DNA of 42,838 nt. It comes from an uncultured Pelagibacteraceae bacterium. GTDB taxonomy: Bacteria; Pseudomonadota; Alphaproteobacteria; Pelagibacterales; Pelagibacteraceae. Below are positions 41,255-42,838 of this stretch, piece by piece (the stretch's first letter is position 1; each line of letters begins with the position of its first letter). The notes beneath the pieces are model-generated. The model did not search any database. It was not told the origin of the DNA and was given only the letters and a program-made list of their open reading frames with translations. The position numbers were made by a program, and so were the translations under genes. The stretch is taken from positions 1-42,838 of the forward strand of contig CACNHI010000004.1 of NCBI GenBank assembly GCA_902620265.1. Direction: 5' to 3'.

Positions 41255-42166
41255 ATGCTTTCAAATAAAGAAATAATTTGTCCAATTAACCTTCTAGATG
41301 TTGCACATAAAAAAAAAGATATTCCTGCAGGAATTGTAAATGCTGGAAAAATGCTTCCCATGCTATCAGTAATAGATGCGGTTAAAGAAAATTTGATAAA
41401 TCCTATTTTAATTGGTGATAAAGATGAAATTCAAAAATGTGCCGAAGAATTACAATTTGATATTTCAAAATATGAAATTATCCATGAACCTAAAGAAAAC
41501 TCAACAGCTAAAATAGCTGCAAAACTAGCTTCTCAAGGAAAAATAAAAATTATAGTTAAAGGTCATATTCATACAGATGTTTTAATGAAAGAGGTAATTA
41601 AGAAAGAATATAATTTGTTAGGAAAGACTAGACTAAGCCATATTTGGCACATGACATTGGAAAAAAATGATCAGCCAATAATAATAACTGATGGCGCTTT
41701 AAATGTTTCTCCAAATGTAAAAACAAAAATGCATATTCTTAAAAATGTAATAAATTTTTGTCATAGAATTGGTATTGAAAAACCAAAAGTTTCTGTTCTT
41801 TCAGCAACTGAAGAAGTTTTAGACAGTGTTCAAAGTTCTATTGATGCAAAAGAAATAACTGAGCTTGCTAAAAAAGAAAATCTTAAAGCAGATGTCTTTG
41901 GACCATTAGCTTTTGACAATAGTGTGTCTAAAAAATCATCTGGAATTAAAGGTATTAAAAATTCAGTCGCCGGCCAAGCCGATGTTTTGTTGGTTCCTAA
42001 TGTGGAAGCAGGTAATGCATTAGTAAAAATGATGATATATTTTATGGGTGCATGTGCAGCTGGAGTTGTGGTTGGTGGAAAAGTTCCAGTAGTAATAACA
42101 AGCAGATCTGATGAGGCAACTGCTAGGATGGCATCTATAGCAGCTGCAGTAGTTGCATTAGATTAA
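41255..42166 (+). CDS. pta: Phosphate acetyl/butyryltransferase (Pta-like)
   Basis: A 303-residue PTA_PTB-family enzyme without the N-terminal regulatory domains of long Pta proteins. NPILIGDKDEI, VKGHIHTDVLMKEV, IITDGALNVSPN, ADVFGPLAFDNSVS, DVLLVPNVEAGNALVKMM and PVVITSRSDEATARMAS are family motifs, the last being near the CoA/acyl-phosphate site. It would convert acetyl phosphate and CoA to acetyl-CoA. In taurine or isethionate use, acetyl phosphate comes from sulfoacetaldehyde acetyltransferase, so this enzyme may complete that route although it lies 18 kb from tauABC. Butyryl specificity cannot be excluded. The HisD-family gene follows after 25 bases. Confidence 0.85.
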   Translation: MLSNKEIICPINLLDVAHKKKDIPAGIVNAGKMLPMLSVIDAVKENLINPILIGDKDEIQKCAEELQFDISKYEIIHEPKENSTAKIAAKLASQGKIKIIVKGHIHTDVLMKEVIKKEYNLLGKTRLSHIWHMTLEKNDQPIIITDGALNVSPNVKTKMHILKNVINFCHRIGIEKPKVSVLSATEEVLDSVQSSIDAKEITELAKKENLKADVFGPLAFDNSVSKKSSGIKGIKNSVAGQADVLLVPNVEAGNALVKMMIYFMGACAAGVVVGGKVPVVITSRSDEATARMASIAAAVVALD

Positions 42167-42191
42167 TAATCAAAATATAAATACTGCCAAA

Positions 42192-42838
42192 ATGGGAATT
42201 CAATACTTAAAAAAAGCCGTCAAAACTGCTTCAACAGATGATACAAAAACTCGAGATATAGTTCAAAATTTATTATCTGAATTAGAAAAATCTAAAGAAG
42301 ATGGTTGTAAAGAACTTACAAAAAAATTTGATAAATTTGATGGAGAGATAGTTGTTTCTAAAGATAAAATTAATGAAATAAATAAGTCGCTAGATCAAAA
42401 AACTAAGGATGATATTCAATTTTCATATGAAAGAGTAAGAAAATTTGCAGAAGCACAACTGAAAAATTATGGACAAGATTTTGAGGTAGAGCTTTCAAAA
42501 GGACTTTATGCTGGTCAAAAATTAGTTCCCGTTAATACTGCAGGATGCTACATACCTGGTGGAAGGTATGCCCATATAGCGTCAGCTGTTATGAGTGTAA
42601 CAACTGCAAAAGTTGCTGGTGTAAAAAATATAATTGCTTGCAGTCCTCCAAAAGAAAAAATGGGTGCGCATCCAGCTATTATATATACTGCAAATCTTTG
42701 TGGAGCTGATGTGATTTTAAATCTTGGTGGCGTTCCAGCTATTGCAGCAATGACTTATGGATTGTTCGGAAATGAACCTGCAGATATATTAGTTGGACCT
42801 GGTAATCAATTTGTTGCAGAAGCAAAAAGAATTTTATT
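42192..42838 (+). CDS. HisD-family dehydrogenase, possibly sulfopropanediol 3-dehydrogenase (HpsN-like), 3' end outside the window
   Basis: The first 215 codons of a histidinol dehydrogenase family protein. CYIPGGRYAHIASAVMSVTTAKVAGV (in two overlapping pieces), ACSPP, GGVPAIAAMTYGLFG and LVGPGNQFVAEAKRIL are visible. The family is certain. The AGQKLVPV, GGRY and TAKVAGV features resemble the HpsN-like branch that oxidises 2,3-dihydroxypropane-1-sulfonate more than biosynthetic HisD, which usually has GG(S/T)AP at this site. The zinc and catalytic residues lie beyond the window, so the choice is tentative. Position beside a phosphotransacetylase, and a taurine locus nearby, fits organosulfonate metabolism. 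Confidence 0.75.
   Translation, partial: MGIQYLKKAVKTASTDDTKTRDIVQNLLSELEKSKEDGCKELTKKFDKFDGEIVVSKDKINEINKSLDQKTKDDIQFSYERVRKFAEAQLKNYGQDFEVELSKGLYAGQKLVPVNTAGCYIPGGRYAHIASAVMSVTTAKVAGVKNIIACSPPKEKMGAHPAIIYTANLCGADVILNLGGVPAIAAMTYGLFGNEPADILVGPGNQFVAEAKRIL

Noticed and set aside
41200-41361. Longer N-terminus for the second BASS transporter
   Set aside because: The extension overlaps the opposite-strand pta coding region, and the paralogue at 12060 aligns only from MEIVTKIAP.
1-42838. CRISPR array, insertion sequence, prophage or rRNA operon
   Set aside because: No regularly spaced repeats, transposase, integrase, phage structural gene or rRNA sequence was recognised anywhere in the window.

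Overview
This 42.8 kb window looks like a chromosomal segment of a Pelagibacterales (SAR11-type) marine alphaproteobacterium. The evidence is very low GC, lysine- and isoleucine-rich proteins, tiny or overlapping intergenic spaces, few Shine-Dalgarno sites, and a gene set typical of that lineage: taurine uptake, folate-coupled flavin demethylases, methylthioadenosine salvage and variable sugar-nucleotide islands. No insertion sequence, integrase, CRISPR array or rRNA gene was seen. Species assignment is inference.

Layout. (1) 1-5369, minus: a tightly overlapped methylthioadenosine (MTA) salvage operon: mtnP, a GFA-fold zinc protein, mtnA, then two sugar genes (a PLP-dependent 3-dehydratase-like enzyme and an SDR), a small membrane protein, a class II aldolase and the start of a possible SAM decarboxylase. 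Divergent apt (5410) would recycle the adenine released by MtnP. (2) 5943-10568: surface-sugar genes (GT9-like and GT2 transferases, a GDP-mannose dehydratase-like protein, rfbB, rfbA), ending at a tRNA-CAU gene. (3) 10718-14201: cupin, aldo/keto reductase, BASS transporter, and a divergent regulator with two winged-helix domains. (4) 14283-23626: a divergent taurine locus. The minus arm is taurine:pyruvate aminotransferase-like, alanine dehydrogenase, a SET-domain protein and a dimethylglycine-dehydrogenase-like flavin/folate enzyme. The plus arm is tauA, a terminator hairpin, tauB and a tauC with a large N-terminal extension. (5) 23633-31392: a second glycan island, starting 6 bases after tauC (GT17, radical SAM, two GT2, a polytopic membrane protein, two RfbE-like SDRs). 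It runs without a break into three dehydrogenases: Ldh2-type, PQQ-type sugar dehydrogenase and GMC (31376-35023). (6) 35030-41199: small and exported proteins, including three short genes (33, 47 and 59 codons), a gene preceded by two Fur-box-like palindromes, MsrB, an SRAP protein, an FG-GAP/ASPIC protein, a histidine phosphatase and a second BASS transporter. (7) 41255-42838, plus: a phosphotransacetylase and the start of a HisD-family dehydrogenase resembling sulfopropanediol dehydrogenase.

How the genes fit together: the taurine locus imports taurine, transaminates it to sulfoacetaldehyde and recycles alanine to pyruvate plus ammonium. The next step (Xsc) is not in the window, but Pta, which would use its acetyl phosphate, is at 41255. 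The most interesting leads are a flavin/folate demethylase and a SET protein inside the taurine operon (possible use of N-methylated taurines), the His-for-Lys sugar 3-dehydratase inside the MTA operon, the Fur-box-controlled unknown gene at 35364, and the 33-codon membrane protein coupled by ATGA and TAAATG junctions.
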